Source of the DNA: Acidocella sp. KAb 2-4
Lineage (GTDB): Bacteria > Pseudomonadota > Alphaproteobacteria > Acetobacterales > Acetobacteraceae
Reading direction: 5' to 3'
Assembly: GCF_020567705.1 (NCBI RefSeq)
Contig: NZ_JAJDJU010000007.1
Location: forward strand, 62,001-126,000
Length of the DNA: 64,000 nucleotides
The first letter of the stretch is position 1; each line of letters begins with the position of its first letter. The notes beneath the pieces were generated by a model. That model was given only the letters and a program-made list of their open reading frames with translations. It searched no databases and was not told the origin of the DNA. The position numbers and the translations under genes are program-made. This document shows positions 45,672-58,545 of the stretch, piece after piece.

Positions 45672-47126
45672 ATGTTTAATTTGGTTGGAAGCCTGCAGCG
45701 CTATAGCGGCAAATCCGCCGTTATGGCGCTGTTTGTTTTGTGCGCCTTGCCGGTTTTGGTGTTGACGGCTCTGCTGACCCCGCCGGGGCAGAGTCCGGAC
45801 GAGCCGACGCATGTGGCGCGCGCCGAAGGGCTGCTGCACGGCGCCGTGCTGGGCGCGCGCGCGCAGGAGCCAGACCCGGATATAAGCGGCACGAAATTGC
45901 TCGCCGGCGTGCGCGTCAATCAGAGCCTCATCGCCGCGTCATTTGGCGTGACGACGCCGGTTGACGGGCGTCCGGTGGTGACGGAGCAGGATTTTCAGGC
46001 CATGCTGGCCCAGCCGCCGCAGCCCCAGCGCGTCTTTGTCAATATCCCCAATACTGTCACCTATTTTCCGGCAACCTATGTGCCCGCCGCGCTCGGCTTG
46101 GCGGCCGGAGAGCTGTTTGCCGGGGGCAGGCCGTTTTTCTGCATCATGCTGGCGCGGTTTGGCATGGCGGCGGCGTATCTGGCGCTGGGGCTGCTGGCCT
46201 TGCGTGTCGCCGCCTATGGCGAGGCGCTGCTGCTGGCCGTGCTGCTCATGCCGATGAGTCTGTTTCTGGCCGGAACGGTGAATCAGGATGGTGTGCTGAT
46301 CGCGCTGGCGGCGGTCGCCGGCGCGGCGCTGACCCGCGAGACGGCGGGATACCGCGCCCTCGGCTTGGTGGCGCTGACGCTGGCGCTGATGGCCAAGCCG
46401 CCTTATTTGCCGCTGCTGGCGCTATTTTTGTTGCCGCTCTCGCCGCCCGGCCTGCTCACGCGGTTGCGCAACGTGGCACTGGCGGCGCTGCCAGTGCTGC
46501 TCTGGGCCGCGCTGATTTCGGCCTTCATCGTGGTGCCGTTTTACAAGCCGCCATATTACGCCGGCCCGCTCTTCGCCGGGGATCATTCGACTCTGCTCGA
46601 CCACACCGATGCGGCGGCGAATCTACAGATCCTGCTGGCGCAGCCCCAGCGCCTGTTCACCCTGCCGTGGCATACGCTGGGGCTTTGGGGGGTGGTGTGG
46701 CTGGGAGAAATGGTGGGGGTTCTCGGCTTGCTGCAAATCTCCATGCCGGTTGGATATTACGTGCTTTGGTCCGTGGCCATTGGGGGGGCGGTGGCGGGGC
46801 TGCTGTGTAGCGGCCGCCCGGTGGCTTATGCCGCCCGGCAGCAGGCGGCGCGCCTGCTCTGGGTCGTCGGGCTGATTGCCGTGAATGCCTGGCTGATCAT
46901 GCTGACCTTTTATCTCGACTGGAGCAATGTCGGGATCGATTACATCGATGGCATTCAGGGGCGGTATCTGCTCCCCTTCATCCCGTTTCTCGCCGTGGCG
47001 GTGCCGAGCCTGATGCCGCGCCTGCGTCTGGCGCCGCTGCTGCCGGCCGTGCCGGTGGTGCTGCTCGGGCTGTTTGACATCGGCTATATCCCGATGCGCC
47101 TGCTCCAAACCTACTACATGCATTGA
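45672..47126 (+). CDS. DUF2142 family membrane protein
   Basis: A 484-aa protein with about 10-12 hydrophobic segments. The periplasmic-side motif PPGQSPDEPTHVARAEGL is the hallmark of the DUF2142 family, which is related to GT-C glycosyltransferases and often sits in surface-polysaccharide loci. ATG at 45672. It is followed after ten bases by a GtrB-like glycosyltransferase, so the pair may flip or transfer lipid-linked sugars, like GtrA/B/C sets. No GtrA-type flippase is seen. Confidence 0.85.
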   Translation: MFNLVGSLQRYSGKSAVMALFVLCALPVLVLTALLTPPGQSPDEPTHVARAEGLLHGAVLGARAQEPDPDISGTKLLAGVRVNQSLIAASFGVTTPVDGRPVVTEQDFQAMLAQPPQPQRVFVNIPNTVTYFPATYVPAALGLAAGELFAGGRPFFCIMLARFGMAAAYLALGLLALRVAAYGEALLLAVLLMPMSLFLAGTVNQDGVLIALAAVAGAALTRETAGYRALGLVALTLALMAKPPYLPLLALFLLPLSPPGLLTRLRNVALAALPVLLWAALISAFIVVPFYKPPYYAGPLFAGDHSTLLDHTDAAANLQILLAQPQRLFTLPWHTLGLWGVVWLGEMVGVLGLLQISMPVGYYVLWSVAIGGAVAGLLCSGRPVAYAARQQAARLLWVVGLIAVNAWLIMLTFYLDWSNVGIDYIDGIQGRYLLPFIPFLAVAVPSLMPRLRLAPLLPAVPVVLLGLFDIGYIPMRLLQTYYMH

Positions 47127-47136
47127 GCCGAGCGCT

Positions 47137-48074
<938 letters not shown>

Positions 48075-48078
<4 letters not shown>

Positions 48079-50711
48079 GCCCCGGCCTCGATTCCGGCGC
48101 GGACCGCTCTCAGCGCCTCGGCCGCCTGCGCGGCGTTGGGGCCGCCGGCCTGGGCCACGGCCTTATTGCCGCCGCCGCCCTGGCCGCCCACGGCCGCCGC
48201 CGCGGCGCGCACCAGCTCCACCGCGCTGTGCGGCAGATCGTCGGACACCGCGACGACGATGGCGGCCTTGCCCTCGGCGGTGGAGACAAGCGTGACCACG
48301 CCCGTGCCCAGCCCCTTGAGCAGATCGGTGGCGATGGGGCGCAGCTCCTTGGCGGACACCTCGCCGACATTGCGCAGGATCGCCCTGACCCCGGCCACGT
48401 CCTCGAATTCGGTGGCGGTGGCCAGCACCAGCTTCTTTTGCAGCTCGGCCACCTGGCGCTCCAGGCGCTTCTTGTCTTCCTGCAGCGCCGTGATGCGCGC
48501 GGGCAGCTCGGCGGGCTGGGCTTTCAGCGCGGCGGCGGCTTCGGCCAGCAGGCGGGATTCATCCTCGATGGCGGCGACGGCGGCGGCGCCGGCGAGGGCC
48601 TCGATCCGGCGCACCCCGGCCGCGACCGCGCCCTCGGAGACGATGCGGAACAGCCCGATATCGCCGGTGCGGGAGACATGGGTGCCGCCGCACAGCTCGA
48701 TGGTCCAGGCGGCTTTGTCCTCCTGTGGATAGCCCATGGAGACGACGCGCACCTCATCGCCGTATTTCTCGCCGAACAGGGCCATGGCGCCGAGTTTCAC
48801 GGCCTCCTCGGGCGTCATCAGCCGCGTGGTGACTTCGGTGTTTTCGCGGATGCGGGCGTTCACGTCGCGCTCCACCGCCGCCAGTTCATCGGCCGTGACC
48901 GGGCGGGGCTGGGAGATGTCGAAGCGCAGCCGGTCCGGGCTATTTAGCGAGCCCTTCTGGGTGACATGGCCGCCCAGGGTGCGGCGCAGCGCCTCGTGCA
49001 GCAGATGCGTGGCCGAGTGGTGCGCGCGGATGCGGGTGCGGCGCCCGTGATCGATTTCGGCCAGCACGGGCTGGCCGACGCGGGCGGTGCCGGCCTCGAC
49101 CACGCCGACATGCACGAACAGCCCGCCGAGTTTTTTCTGCGTGTCGGTGATGCGAATGCGTAGGTTATCGGGCCCGGTGATGTAGCCGGTATCGCCCACC
49201 TGGCCGCCGCTTTCGGCGTAGAACGGCGTCTGATTCAGCAGCAGGTAGACGTCTTTTTCCAGCAGCGCCTCATCGGCGGGCTGGCCATCGACGACCAGGG
49301 CGGTGATGGTGCCCTCGGCGGCTTCGGTGGAGTAGCCGAGGAACTCGGTCGGCCCGAGCTTCTGCTCCAGCTCGAACCACACGGCCTCGGTCGCGGCCTC
49401 GCCGGAGCCGGCCCAGGCGGCGCGGGCGCGGGCTTTCTGCTCGGCCATCGCGGCGTCGAACCCGGCCACGTCCACGGTCTTGCCCTGTTCGCGCAGCGCG
49501 TCCTGGGTGAGGTCGAGCGGGAAGCCATAGGTGTCGTAGAGCTTGAAGGCGACTTCACCCGGCAGGGCGCCGCCCGCGGGGATGCCCTCGGACTCGTCGC
49601 GCAGCAGCGAAATGCCGCGGTCAAGCAGCGAGCGGAAGCGGTTTTCCTCGAGGTTCAGCGTCTCGATGATGAGCGCCTCGGCCTGGTTCAGCTCGGGATA
49701 GGCCTGGCCCATCTGGCGGGTGAGGGCGGGCACCAGGCGGTGCATCAGCGGCTCCTTGGCGCCCATCATGTGCGCGTGGCGCATGGCGCGGCGCATGATG
49801 CGGCGCAGCACGTAGCCGCGGCCCTCATTGGAGGGCAGCACGCCATCGGCCATCAGGAAGGCGGAGGAGCGCAGATGGTCGGCCACCACGCGGTGGCTGA
49901 CGCGGAAGGCGCCGTCCGGGTCCTGGCCGGTGGCCTCGGCGGAGGCCAGGATCAGGGCGCGTAGCGTGTCGGTATCGTAATTATCGTGCTTGCCTTGCAG
50001 GATGGCGGCGAAACGCTCCAGCCCCATGCCGGTGTCGATCGAGGGGCGCGGCAGCGGGGTGCGCGTGCCGGGTGGGCCTTCCTCGTATTGCATGAACACG
50101 AGGTTCCAGATCTCGATGAAGCGGTCGCCGTCTTCGTCCGGGCTGCCGGGCGGGCCGCCGGGGATGCGCTCGCCATGGTCGTAGAAAATCTCGGAGCAGG
50201 GGCCGCAGGGGCCGGTATCGCCCATACGCCAGAAATTATCGTCGGTGGGGATGTGGATGATCTTCTGTTCGGGCAGGCCCGCGATCTTCTGCCACAGCCC
50301 AGCGGCCTCGTCGTCGGTGTGGTACACCGTGACCAGCAGCTTCTCCGGCGGCAGGCCGAAATCCTTGGTCAGCAGCGTCCAGGCGTGGAGGATCGCCTGT
50401 TCCTTGAAATAATCGCCGAAGGAGAAATTCCCCAGCATCTCGAAGAAGGTGTGGTGGCGGGCGGTGTAGCCCACATTGTCGAGATCGTTATGCTTGCCGC
50501 CGGCGCGCACGCATTTCTGGGCCGAGGTGGCGCGCACATAGGGGCGCTTCTCCTGGCCGGTGAACACGCTCTTGAACGGGACCATGCCGGCATTGGTGAA
50601 CAGCAGGGTCGGGTCGTTGCGCGGCACGAGGGGCGCGCTCGGCACGATCTGGTGCCCGTTGCGGGCGAAATAATTGAGGAAGGTGGCGCGGATATCGTTG
50701 CTGGTGACCAT
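48075..50711 (-). CDS. alaS: Alanyl-tRNA synthetase
   Basis: Charges tRNA-Ala; 878 aa. The aminoacylation domain starts [15 protein letters not shown] and has the motif 2/3 region ([15 protein letters not shown]), the editing domain has [14 protein letters not shown] and [13 protein letters not shown] (zinc site), and the C-terminal domain ([14 protein letters not shown]) is complete. The start ATG at 50711 is preferred over an in-frame site 12 codons earlier. It lies downstream of recA on the same strand, with a terminator between them. Confidence 0.97.
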
Positions 50712-50782
50712 GGGGCCTGGATTACAAGGCCGCAGGGTTTTCGCCAAGTCCGGGCTGGACGGCGATTCGCGCGCGGCGGGGA

Positions 50783-50816
50783 GAAAAAACGAAAAACCCC
50801 GGCACGGGGGCCGGGG
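50783..50816 (-). terminator. Rho-independent terminator of recA
   Basis: On the minus strand, CCCCGG (50816-50811) pairs with CCGGGG (50802-50797), followed by a T-rich run (TTTTTCGTTTTTT on 50796-50784). It directly follows the recA stop and separates recA from alaS. Confidence 0.85.
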
Positions 50817-50827
50817 CGGTTCGGGGC

Positions 50828-51970
<1,143 letters not shown>

Positions 51971-52059
51971 AGCGTGTTTTTCCTCAAAGGCCAGAGTGAT
52001 TCGGTGAGAATGACGCTGGCATGGCGCGAACAAAATGGCAACATCCTTGTTGACTATTT

Positions 52060-52074
52060 GTTCGTTTTTTGTTC
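52060..52074. promoter_or_regulatory. SOS (LexA) box GTTC-N7-GTTC before recA
   Basis: GTTC GTTTTTT GTTC on the plus strand reads GAAC-N7-GAAC in the recA direction. This direct repeat is the LexA-binding consensus in alphaproteobacteria. It lies 90 bp before the recA ATG, in the gap after argG. A single upstream site is consistent with DNA-damage induction of recA. Confidence 0.8.
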
Positions 52075-52136
52075 GCGGCTGAAGTTTTACCTTTATTCGA
52101 GCGTAGGGCCAAAAGTTTTACTGGCGCGGGCGCAGC

Positions 52137-52167
52137 AAAAAGGGCGCCCCTTGGCGGGAGCGCCCTT
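52137..52167 (-). terminator. Rho-independent terminator of argG
   Basis: On the minus strand, AAGGGCGC (52167-52160) pairs with GCGCCCTT (52147-52140), followed by a short T-run (AAAAA at 52137-52141 in the plus strand). It follows the argG stop at 52192 after 24 bp. Confidence 0.8.
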
Positions 52168-52191
52168 GCTGGTGTGCGGTGCCGGGGCGGG

Positions 52192-53418
<1,227 letters not shown>

Positions 53419-53430
53419 GGGGCCTCGTTA

Positions 53431-54393
53431 TTACGTTGCCTGGCCGCCGCCAAGGGGGCGTTTGGGGGCAAACAGGGCGGCGAAGAACATTTTCGCGCCG
53501 CAGATCTGCTGTTCGAGATAGGAGCCGGTGGCCAGGGCCTCGGGCGCGCGGGCATCGCCGGTGGGCAGCCAGACATTGGAGAAATCGGCGGTGCGGAAGA
53601 TGATGTCCCAGATCGGGAAGACGCCGCCGTAATTGCAGGAGACCCGCCCGGCCGCGCGCAGGGCGTGGTGCAGCCGGTGGAAGCGCGGGGAGACGATGAG
53701 CCACTCAAGCGGGCCATAGGAGAGCTTGATGTTGGCGTGGGAGAAGCTCTCGATGAAGCGCAGCCCCAGGATGAGCAGGGGGAATTGCAGCGGCGGGATG
53801 CCGATGAGCAGGCCGAGCGTGAAGAACCAGACGAAGGCGATGGCGTCGTCGAAGAAATGATTGCGGTCGTCGGACCAGAAGGACATCTGGCGCTGGGCGT
53901 GGTGCAGGGCGTGCAGCGCATACCAGGCGCGGAAGGTGTGCGAGAGCCGGTGGCGCCAGTAATCGGCGAAATCCAGGATCAGCGCGTAAATCCAGAAAGT
54001 GAGCAGCGGGTGGCCGAACAGGCCGGGGATCACACTGTCCAGCGTCGGCGGGATGAAGCCCATACTCACCACCCAGCCGGTGAAGGCGGTCTGCGCCTGA
54101 TAGAACAGCAGGAAGGTGATGACCGGGATCACCCCGACGCGGTTGAGCAGGGTGTAGAACACGTCCACCAGCACCGCCTTCTGGTTGGGCCAGTGCTCGA
54201 TGGGGCGCAGATGCTCCAGCGGCCAGCAGATGGCGTAGGTGAGGATGACCGCGAACAGGCCATAGACGCAGACCAGGCACCAGTCGAAGGACAAGTCGCC
54301 CCATTCCATCCAATGAAAATGGTACAGGACCGGCAGCACGGCGTATTGGTCCATGTAGCCGGCGAGGATGGAGAAGATGCGGTCGATGCTCAT
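53431..54393 (-). CDS. Sterol desaturase / fatty acid hydroxylase family protein
   Basis: A 320-aa integral membrane di-iron enzyme. The histidine boxes are HRLSH, HALHH, and RFHRLHH, with an extra HAN, the pattern of this superfamily. Several hydrophobic segments surround them. Substrates of bacterial members include carotenoids, hopanoids, sphingolipids and fatty acids; which applies here is unknown. ATG at 54393. The stop is close to the argG start, suggesting read-through from this gene into argG. Confidence 0.9.
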   Translation of the reverse strand: MSIDRIFSILAGYMDQYAVLPVLYHFHWMEWGDLSFDWCLVCVYGLFAVILTYAICWPLEHLRPIEHWPNQKAVLVDVFYTLLNRVGVIPVITFLLFYQAQTAFTGWVVSMGFIPPTLDSVIPGLFGHPLLTFWIYALILDFADYWRHRLSHTFRAWYALHALHHAQRQMSFWSDDRNHFFDDAIAFVWFFTLGLLIGIPPLQFPLLILGLRFIESFSHANIKLSYGPLEWLIVSPRFHRLHHALRAAGRVSCNYGGVFPIWDIIFRTADFSNVWLPTGDARAPEALATGSYLEQQICGAKMFFAALFAPKRPLGGGQAT

Positions 54394-54411
54394 CGGCGGG
54401 GCCTGTCGGGG

Positions 54412-55395
54412 CTAGAAGTTTTCGGCCGTCAGCTTGCCTTTGTGGCTGAGGCAGGTGCTGAGGTAGAGGCCGTGCGGAGAGCGGCCGACGGGGATGGTAT
54501 CATAATCGCCCGTGGCCGGGTCCATCACCGCGACTTCCTCGGCGAAGCGCAGCGCGATCCAGATCTTGCCGTCCGGGGCGATGCCGATATCGTCCGGTCC
54601 GCCGGCGATGGGATAGGTGCGCCGGACCTCCAGCGTCACCGGGTCGAGGGCGGAGAGCGAGGTGTCGCCAGGGCCGCGATTGGAGATGTAGAGGATCTGG
54701 TTGCCCTCGTCGAAGAAGATATTGTGCGCGCCGGGGCCGGTTTCCTGGCGGCGGGTGATGCTGCCATCCACCGGATCGACCTCGATGATGCCGTTTTCGC
54801 CCATGATGCAGACTAGCACCTTGCCGTTGTGCCAGAGCACGCCGGCCGGGGTGCTGCCGATATGGCGCGTCCAGCGCGGTTCCAGGGTCTGTGTGTCGAA
54901 GGAGAACAGCGAATCGGTGCCCTGTTGCGAGGAGAAGCACCAGCGCCCGTCGGGCGAGAAATCGAGATGGCTCGGCAGCTTGCCGACGTGGAAGCGCTTG
55001 ATCAGCGTGAGACTGGCGGCGTCGTAAACATCGACGAAGTTGAGGCGCAGCGCGTTGACGACGAGCAGCTTGCCGTCGGGCGAATAGGCGAGCTGGTAGG
55101 GGTCGGCGATGCGCATATGGCCGAGCGGCGCGCCAGTGAGCGGGTCGAAGGCGAAGAAGGCGTTGCCGCCGGCATCGGTGACATAGAGCGTTTTGCGGTC
55201 GGGGGTTAGCGCCCAATGGCTCGGCTCGCGGAAGGCCGGGTGGGTGCCGATCACCTGCCGGGTGGTCATGTCGATGACGCTGATCGAGGCGCCGGCCGAG
55301 TTCATCACCATGGCGATGGGCGGGGCGCTCTGCGCCGCGGCGGCGGGGGCGAGCAGGCCAAGGGGAAGGGCGAGAGCGGTGCGGCGCGTGATCAT
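54412..55395 (-). CDS. Exported beta-propeller (YncE/40-residue YVTN) protein
   Basis: A 327-aa protein with an N-terminal ITRRTALALPLGLLAPAAAAQ signal (Tat-like) and repeated blades containing VTDAGG, LAYSPDGKLLVVN, LDFSPDGRW, ISNRGPGD and IGIAPDGKIWIA. The blades fit the YncE/YVTN beta-propeller family. The function is unknown; relatives bind DNA or act in periplasmic metabolite detection. ATG at 55395 overlaps the O-antigen-ligase-like gene stop (ATGA). It is 18 bp before the sterol-desaturase-family gene, forming a short operon. Confidence 0.85.
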   Translation of the reverse strand: MITRRTALALPLGLLAPAAAAQSAPPIAMVMNSAGASISVIDMTTRQVIGTHPAFREPSHWALTPDRKTLYVTDAGGNAFFAFDPLTGAPLGHMRIADPYQLAYSPDGKLLVVNALRLNFVDVYDAASLTLIKRFHVGKLPSHLDFSPDGRWCFSSQQGTDSLFSFDTQTLEPRWTRHIGSTPAGVLWHNGKVLVCIMGENGIIEVDPVDGSITRRQETGPGAHNIFFDEGNQILYISNRGPGDTSLSALDPVTLEVRRTYPIAGGPDDIGIAPDGKIWIALRFAEEVAVMDPATGDYDTIPVGRSPHGLYLSTCLSHKGKLTAENF

Positions 55396-56603
55396 GCGGT
55401 CGGTGTAGTCCCATTTTCCGCGCGTGCGAAGATGCAGCTTGCCCACAGGAAGAATACCGAGCCGGTGGTGGCGATGAGGGTGTTGTCCGTGCTAGAATGC
55501 AACGCGAAGCCAATGAAAATCAGTCGCATGAGCCAGCGTTGCGGCGGCGGCATCGGGCTTGTGCCGCGCGCCACCCAGAAGCCGAGCAGAACCACCAGCA
55601 GGGACAGGCCGAACAGCCCGCCCTCGGCGCCGATGCGCAGATATTCATTATGCGCGGCGTTGGTGCCGAGCAGGGCCTCGAGCAGCGAGGTGACCGGCAC
55701 GATCACCTTGCCCGCGCCCACGCCCCAGCCGAAGAGCGGGGAGGCGATTATGGCCTTCTCGAAATAGGGCCAGATAAGGTTGCGGTTGGAGAGGTTGGTG
55801 GCTTCGCCCAGTTCGGTGAGGCCGACCATGCGGATGAAGGTGAGCGCCTTGGCCGCCAGCACCGCCGCGCCGCCCAGCACGCCCGCGGCGGCGAGCAGCA
55901 GCAGGCGCCGCTGCAGCAGCAGCACGGCCAGGATGTCCACCCCCGCCAGCAGCAGCGGCATGCGCGCGCCGGTGAGCAGGATGATGAGGAGATTCGCCCC
56001 CACCAGAAGCGTTTTGCCGAGGGTTGGGGTGGTCAGGCTCTCGAGCAGCGCGGCGTAAACGCCGACCAGCGCGAAACCGGCCAGCACGGCGGGTTCGCCC
56101 GCGGCGCAGAGGCGCAGCGTTCCCTGTTCGAGGACATAAACATGGCCGAGCCCGGCCAGTGCCAGCAGCGCCCCGGCGGTGGTGGCGCAGAGCGGCCCCC
56201 ACATCACGGCGCGCAGCACTCCGGCGATGAGGCGCGGCGGTAGGCGCACGAAGGAGAACAGGAACGGCGCCGCCGAGCCGATGAGCGAGCGCAGCGAGGC
56301 GAGCGGGGTGAGGCCGGGGTAGAGCCCATGCACCAGCCCGATGAGGAACATCGCGGCGAAGGCGAAGGCGGGGTTGAAGCGATCCCACCGTACGCCCTGG
56401 CGGATGGCCAGGATGGCGGCCAGCCCCAGGCCGGAGGCCTTGATCAGGGCGATGATCGTCTCATGCCCGCCGGTGAGCTGGGCCAGCCAGGCATCGGGCG
56501 AGGTTTCCAGGATCACCACCCAGAGGATGGCGGTGGCGGCCGGGAAATAAAACATCAACCCAAGACAGCAAAGCGCGGCAAGGACAACCAGAGCTAGAAT
56601 CAT
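55392..56603 (-). CDS. O-antigen ligase / Wzy-like membrane protein
   Basis: A 403-aa protein with about ten hydrophobic segments and a periplasmic loop including GWGVGAGKVI and AHNEYLRIGAEGG, the region expected in the Wzy_C/O-antigen ligase superfamily. It probably ligates or polymerises a surface glycan. The ATG at 56603 is divergent from the hydrolase at 56672, 68 bp away. It overlaps the propeller gene by four bases. Whether it is a WaaL, Wzy or another activity cannot be decided. Confidence 0.82.
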   Translation of the reverse strand: MILALVVLAALCCLGLMFYFPAATAILWVVILETSPDAWLAQLTGGHETIIALIKASGLGLAAILAIRQGVRWDRFNPAFAFAAMFLIGLVHGLYPGLTPLASLRSLIGSAAPFLFSFVRLPPRLIAGVLRAVMWGPLCATTAGALLALAGLGHVYVLEQGTLRLCAAGEPAVLAGFALVGVYAALLESLTTPTLGKTLLVGANLLIILLTGARMPLLLAGVDILAVLLLQRRLLLLAAAGVLGGAAVLAAKALTFIRMVGLTELGEATNLSNRNLIWPYFEKAIIASPLFGWGVGAGKVIVPVTSLLEALLGTNAAHNEYLRIGAEGGLFGLSLLVVLLGFWVARGTSPMPPPQRWLMRLIFIGFALHSSTDNTLIATTGSVFFLWASCIFARAENGTTPTA

Positions 56604-56671
56604 GCCGGGCTCATACCTGGATTCGCGCTGGCGCGCTTGAGATTTCTGCGCGCGGGTGTTGAACTATCACC

Positions 56672-57436
56672 ATGATATTAAACGCGACCCAGATGGGGGA
56701 AGGTAAGCCGCTCGTGCTGCTGCATGGGCTGTTTGGGGCGGCGCGGAATCTTGGCGTGCTGAGCCGCGGCTTGAGCGGTGGGGCGCGGGTGATCGCGCTG
56801 GATTTGCGCAACCATGGCGAGAGCCCGCACGGGCTGCCGATGGATTTCGCCACCATGGCGGCGGATGTGGCGGAGACGCTGGCGAGCCTGGGGCTGAGCC
56901 GGGTGAAGCTGGCCGGGCACTCGCTGGGCGGCAAGACCGCGATGGCGCTGGCGCTGACCAGGCCGGATCTGGTGGAGCGGGTGGCGGTGCTGGATATCGC
57001 GCCGGTGCCGTATGACCATGATTACGACGATTACGTCGCGGCGATGCTGGCGATCGAGCTGCATCCAGGGCTGACGCGCGCCGCCGCCGAGCAGGCGCTG
57101 GCGCAGACGGTGAAGGCGGCGCCGATGCGGGCGTTTCTGCTCAATAATCTGGTCCTGGGCGCGGCGCCGCGCTGGCGGGTGGGCTTACGCGAGATCCAGG
57201 CGGCGATGCCGGATATGCTGAACTGGGTGGACCCGCCGGGGACGCGGCCCTTCACCGGCCCGGCGCTGTTTCTGAGCGGGGCGGAGTCAGATTACGTGAC
57301 GCTGGCGGCGGCGGGCGAGATCGGGCGGCTGTTCCCCCACGCGCAATGCCAGGAGATCGCGGGGGCGGCGCATTGGCTGCATGCCGATAAGCCAGCCGAG
57401 GTGATCGCCGCCTTGCGGGAGTTTTTTGGCGTATGA
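56672..57436 (+). CDS. Alpha/beta-fold hydrolase (YbfF-like esterase)
   Basis: A 254-aa hydrolase. The oxyanion region VLLHGLFGAARNLG, the nucleophile Ser in GHSLGGKTAM, the Asp in FLSGAESDYV and the His in GAAHWLHADKP form the expected triad; the LDLRNHGESPH motif is typical of the YbfF subgroup. ATG at 56672. It overlaps the FAD-dependent oxidoreductase (ATGA), so both are in one operon. Natural substrate unknown. Confidence 0.87.
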   Translation: MILNATQMGEGKPLVLLHGLFGAARNLGVLSRGLSGGARVIALDLRNHGESPHGLPMDFATMAADVAETLASLGLSRVKLAGHSLGGKTAMALALTRPDLVERVAVLDIAPVPYDHDYDDYVAAMLAIELHPGLTRAAAEQALAQTVKAAPMRAFLLNNLVLGAAPRWRVGLREIQAAMPDMLNWVDPPGTRPFTGPALFLSGAESDYVTLAAAGEIGRLFPHAQCQEIAGAAHWLHADKPAEVIAALREFFGV

Positions 57437-58542
57437 GCGGCGATTGCGATGTCATCATCATCGGCGCCGGAATCGCCGGCGCCGCAGTGGCGGCGGGGCT
57501 GGGCGGCACGCATAAGGTGGTGCTGCTGGAGCAGGAGGCGCAGGCCGGATACCACACCACAGGGCGCTCGGCGGCGATCTGGGTGCGCAATTACGGGCCG
57601 CCGGATGTGCGCGTGCTCACCGGGCTGTCTTACGATTTCTATCAGCACCCGCCCGCCGATATCGGCACTGACCGGCTCGCCGTGGGGCGCAAGATCCTCT
57701 ACCTCGCGCCGCCGGAGCAGACCGGGGCGCTGGACGCGCTGATCGGGCAGGGGTTGGGGGTCGAGGAGATTTCGCTGGCCGAGGCGAAGGCGCTGTGTCC
57801 GGCGATCATCGATGGCTATGCCGCGCGCGCCGGGGTGGAGTCGGACGGGTTCGATATGGATGTGGCGGCGCTGCACCAGTTTTATCTGCGTCGGATGCGC
57901 GAGGCGGGCGGGCGGATCATGCTGCGCCATCGCGCCGGGCGGATCGAGCGCGAGGGCGGGCTCTGGGTGGTGGAGTGTTCGGACGGGACGGTGATGCGCG
58001 CGCCGGTGGTGGTGAACGCGGCCGGGGCCTGGGGCGATGAGGTGGCCAAGCTCGCTGGGCTGGCGCCGCTGGGGCTGGTGCCGCGGCGGCGCACGGCGGC
58101 GATCATCGACCCCGCGCCCTATGAGGTGGAGCATTGGCCGATGGTGCAATCCGCCGCGCATGATTGGTATGTGCGGACCGAGGCGCGCACGCGGCTGATG
58201 GTGACGCCCTGCGACGAGACGCCCGATACGCCGCATGACGTGCAGCCCGAGGAGATCGACGTGGCGATCGGCATCGACCGCATGCAGAAGGCGCTGAACA
58301 TTCCGGTGCGGCGCGTGGAGCGGGCCTGGGCTGGCTTGCGCACCTTCACGCCCGACCGCTCGCTGGCCTTTGGCTGGGATAATGCGGTGCCGGGATTCTT
58401 CTGGTGCGTGGGCCAGGGCGGCTATGGCATCCAGACCGCGCCCGCCGCCAGCACGCTGGTGAGCGCGATGATCAAGGGTGAGGACCCCGGCCCGGCGGCG
58501 GCGATTCTGCCCGCGATCGACCCGATGCGGTTCCGCCAGTAG
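57433..58542 (+). CDS. FAD-dependent oxidoreductase (DAO family)
   Basis: A 369-aa flavoprotein. IIIGAGIAGAAVAAGL is the FAD-binding N-terminus, and the C-terminal GWDNAVPGFFWCVGQGGYGIQ is the usual second motif of glycine/D-amino-acid oxidase relatives. Substrates in the family are amines and D-amino acids; the exact one here is unknown. It overlaps the hydrolase by four bases and ends three bases before the convergent AIM24 gene. Confidence 0.87.
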   Translation: MSGDCDVIIIGAGIAGAAVAAGLGGTHKVVLLEQEAQAGYHTTGRSAAIWVRNYGPPDVRVLTGLSYDFYQHPPADIGTDRLAVGRKILYLAPPEQTGALDALIGQGLGVEEISLAEAKALCPAIIDGYAARAGVESDGFDMDVAALHQFYLRRMREAGGRIMLRHRAGRIEREGGLWVVECSDGTVMRAPVVVNAAGAWGDEVAKLAGLAPLGLVPRRRTAAIIDPAPYEVEHWPMVQSAAHDWYVRTEARTRLMVTPCDETPDTPHDVQPEEIDVAIGIDRMQKALNIPVRRVERAWAGLRTFTPDRSLAFGWDNAVPGFFWCVGQGGYGIQTAPAASTLVSAMIKGEDPGPAAAILPAIDPMRFRQ

Positions 58543-58545
58543 GGG

